Shown here in pieces: positions 6,899-7,559 of a stretch of DNA of 7,559 nt. Within the stretch, counting starts at the first letter, position 1. The number at the start of each line of letters is the position of its first letter. The stretch spans positions 1 through 7,559 of the forward strand of contig JALTEE010000266.1 in assembly GCA_027007865.1 (NCBI GenBank), read 5' to 3'. The translations under genes and the position numbers were made by a program. Under the pieces are notes generated by a model that searched no databases, was not told where the DNA came from, and saw nothing but the letters and a program-made list of their open reading frames with translations. The stretch comes from a bacterium. GTDB lineage: Bacteria; UBP14; UBA6098; B30-G16.

Positions 6899-6912
6899 TT
6901 CATTGTAAAACT
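6899..6912. repeat. 14-bp direct repeat, right copy
   Basis: This is an identical second copy of TTCATTGTAAAACT, starting 1 bp outside the right terminal inverted repeat of the element at 6777-6897. Removing one copy plus the element would leave a continuous short leader in front of the GTG at 6744. Confidence 0.8.
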
Positions 6913-6931
6913 GTGTCATTTTGCATTGCTA

Positions 6932-6961
6932 ATTTTATGTGATTGCATATGCAATATACAA
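6932..6961 (-). promoter_or_regulatory. candidate sigma-70-type promoter for the glycosyltransferase/pilD operon
   Basis: On the minus strand TTGTAT (6956-6961) and TAAAAT (6932-6937) are separated by 18 bp, a weak -35 and a good -10. Transcription would begin near 6925, giving a leader of about 180 nt. If the element and one direct repeat are subtracted (142 bp), the leader would be about 39 nt. The 14-bp palindrome at 6942-6955 lies wholly in the spacer. No other convincing promoter was seen in this gap, although readthrough from the pilin gene is possible. Confidence 0.3.
6942..6955. promoter_or_regulatory. perfect 14-bp palindrome, possible operator
   Basis: ATTGCATATGCAAT is a perfect dyad with no spacer. 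It lies between the -35-like and -10-like hexamers of the candidate operon promoter and just past the pilin terminator. A dimeric regulator could bind here, but no regulator gene is in the window and AT-rich palindromes do occur by chance. Confidence 0.35.
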
Positions 6962-6962
6962 A

Positions 6963-6988
6963 GGGCGTCCCTAATCACTGGGACGCCC
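6963..6988 (-). terminator. hairpin terminator after the pilin gene
   Basis: GGGCGTCCC at 6963-6971 pairs perfectly with GGGACGCCC at 6980-6988 around an 8-nt loop, 28 nt beyond the pilin stop codon. On the minus strand the stem is followed by TTTGTATATT, a weak U tract, so termination may be incomplete and allow some pilin transcripts to enter the downstream operon. Confidence 0.7.
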
Positions 6989-7016
6989 CTTCAAATAGAA
7001 ATTCCGGCAGAAAATT

Positions 7017-7439
7017 TTAGAATGTCCCGCCAGTGATGACTCCTTCAATATTAATAGTAACAGTAGAAACATCACGCATACTCGCATCATAACTGGACGC
7101 TGAAGAAGCAGTTGCCTGGAAGTCTGTCCCACCAGTAGTTATCACATACTGAAAACGAGGATAACCACTCGGACGGTTCACAATCAGTCCGTCCATAACA
7201 TTCCAACTGGTGTTTTTCGAACTTGCATCGTTAAATGTCCAGGCTGGTGGATAGTATCCTTCTTCCTCATAATATACTCCTGCAGCATCCCAAATTTGCT
7301 TCAGCACGACTCTCGACTCGCTGATTTTGGCTTTCTTGGAAGCAGCAAGGAATCGCGGAATGGCGAGCGCTGCCAGAATGCCGATGATTACAACAACAAT
7401 CATCAGCTCGATTAGGGTGAAGCCTTTTCTCCGTCTCAT
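7017..7439 (-). CDS. type IV prepilin (PilA/GspG-like)
   Basis: This 140-aa class III signal-peptide protein is assembled into a type IV pilus or pseudopilus. The short basic leader MRRRKG ends in G6, with cleavage before F7; E11 is the conserved Glu5 of the mature chain, within FTLIELMIVVVIIGILAALAIP, the hydrophobic assembly helix. The predicted mature protein is 134 aa, has no cysteine (so no disulfide-bounded D-region), and has a Ser/Thr-rich stretch at about 101-127. The ATG at 7439 is preceded by AGGAGG with 6-nt spacing. An in-frame extension to 7529 would add 30 unlikely residues. A sigma-54-type promoter lies upstream, which favours a regulated major pilin over a secretion pseudopilin. 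The matching prepilin peptidase is in the next operon downstream on the same strand. Confidence 0.93.
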   Translation of the reverse strand: MRRRKGFTLIELMIVVVIIGILAALAIPRFLAASKKAKISESRVVLKQIWDAAGVYYEEEGYYPPAWTFNDASSKNTSWNVMDGLIVNRPSGYPRFQYVITTGGTDFQATASSASSYDASMRDVSTVTINIEGVITGGTF

Positions 7440-7445
7440 TTTAAA

Positions 7446-7451
7446 CCTCCT
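7446..7451 (-). promoter_or_regulatory. Shine-Dalgarno AGGAGG fixing the pilin start
   Basis: AGGAGG is followed by TTTAAA and ATG (7439-7437). This near-ideal site shows that translation begins at MRRRKGF rather than at the longer in-frame ORF start upstream. Confidence 0.9.
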
Positions 7452-7480
7452 GTGAAGGGTTATATGTTCGGCAAATATAT

Positions 7481-7497
7481 AGCAGGTAGCGTGCCAA
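7481..7497 (-). promoter_or_regulatory. sigma-54 (-24/-12) promoter of the pilin gene
   Basis: The minus strand reads TTGGCACGCTACCTGCT, against the RpoN consensus YTGGCACGN4TTGCW. Every fixed position matches except the first T of TTGC (here C), and the invariant GG and GC are exactly 12 bp apart. Transcription would start near 7470, giving a 31-nt leader containing the SD. Sigma-54 control of major pilin genes through PilR-type activators is well established in other bacteria. Confidence 0.75.
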
Positions 7498-7522
7498 AAT
7501 ATTTTCACACAATTTCCTATGA

Positions 7523-7546
7523 AACACAAGGAATTATCACTGTGTT
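7523..7546. promoter_or_regulatory. dyad AACACA-N12-TGTGTT, candidate activator site
   Basis: The 6-bp arms are perfectly inverted around 12 bp, centred about 64 bp upstream of the predicted pilin transcription start. Direct TTGTGT repeats (minus strand) lie in the same stretch. NtrC-family activators bind such dyads upstream of sigma-54 promoters, though usually a little further away. An adjacent 16-bp inverted repeat (GTTATAT-TT-ATATAAC) at 7544-7559 runs to the window edge. Confidence 0.35.
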
Positions 7547-7559
7547 ATATTTATATAAC

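Noticed and set aside
7440..7529. N-terminal extension of the pilin ORF by 30 residues
   Set aside because: It lies across the sigma-54 promoter, lacks an SD, and would bury the class III leader peptide; AGGAGG precedes the ATG at 7439.
1..7559. CRISPR array, tRNA, rRNA or integrase
   Set aside because: No regularly spaced repeats, no cloverleaf-like gene and no recombinase-like protein could be found on either strand.

Overview
The window most likely comes from an uncultured Gram-negative bacterium of the FCB superphylum or an allied candidate phylum. The evidence is a secreted glycoside hydrolase with two golvesin-like domains and a C-terminal YPNPFN...GIYLIQ domain of the type IX secretion/FlgD-like kind, together with moderately AT-rich DNA. 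The phylum cannot be fixed from this sequence. Three of the minus-strand genes have strong Shine-Dalgarno sites, so this is not a lineage that generally lacks them.

Layout. Positions 1-102 are an AT-rich leader with a 17-T homopolymer and an odd ATG-TAA start-stop pair. Positions 103-2394 (+) encode a GH18 chitinase-like exoenzyme whose sorting domain carries three in-frame 24-bp palindromic elements. Positions 2395-2495 are a short convergent gap with no clear terminator. Positions 6744-2496 (-) form a tight three-gene operon: two tandem paralogous membrane proteins of the TMTC-like GT-C/TPR type (8 nt apart), then a bifunctional prepilin peptidase/N-methyltransferase (4-nt overlap). Positions 6745-7016 are a 272-nt intergenic region with a MITE-like nested inverted-repeat element between 14-bp direct repeats, a candidate promoter containing a perfect palindrome, and the pilin terminator hairpin. 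Positions 7017-7439 (-) encode a type IV prepilin, preceded by a strong SD and a near-consensus sigma-54 (-24/-12) promoter at 7481-7497.

How it fits together. The minus-strand genes look like a pilus biogenesis and modification locus. The pilin is probably switched on by an RpoN-dependent activator. The prepilin peptidase would cleave and N-methylate it. The two GT-C/TPR proteins are candidates for glycosylating the pilin, whose C-terminal half is rich in Ser/Thr, or another envelope substrate; that link is inference from adjacency. The GH18 gene is convergent and probably functionally independent.

Main points for a second look: the three same-frame palindromes inside the sorting domain; the apparent nonsense codon directly after the best start codon of the GH18 gene; the element that seems to have inserted in the operon leader and duplicated 14 bp; and the pilin-linked pair of TMTC-like proteins.
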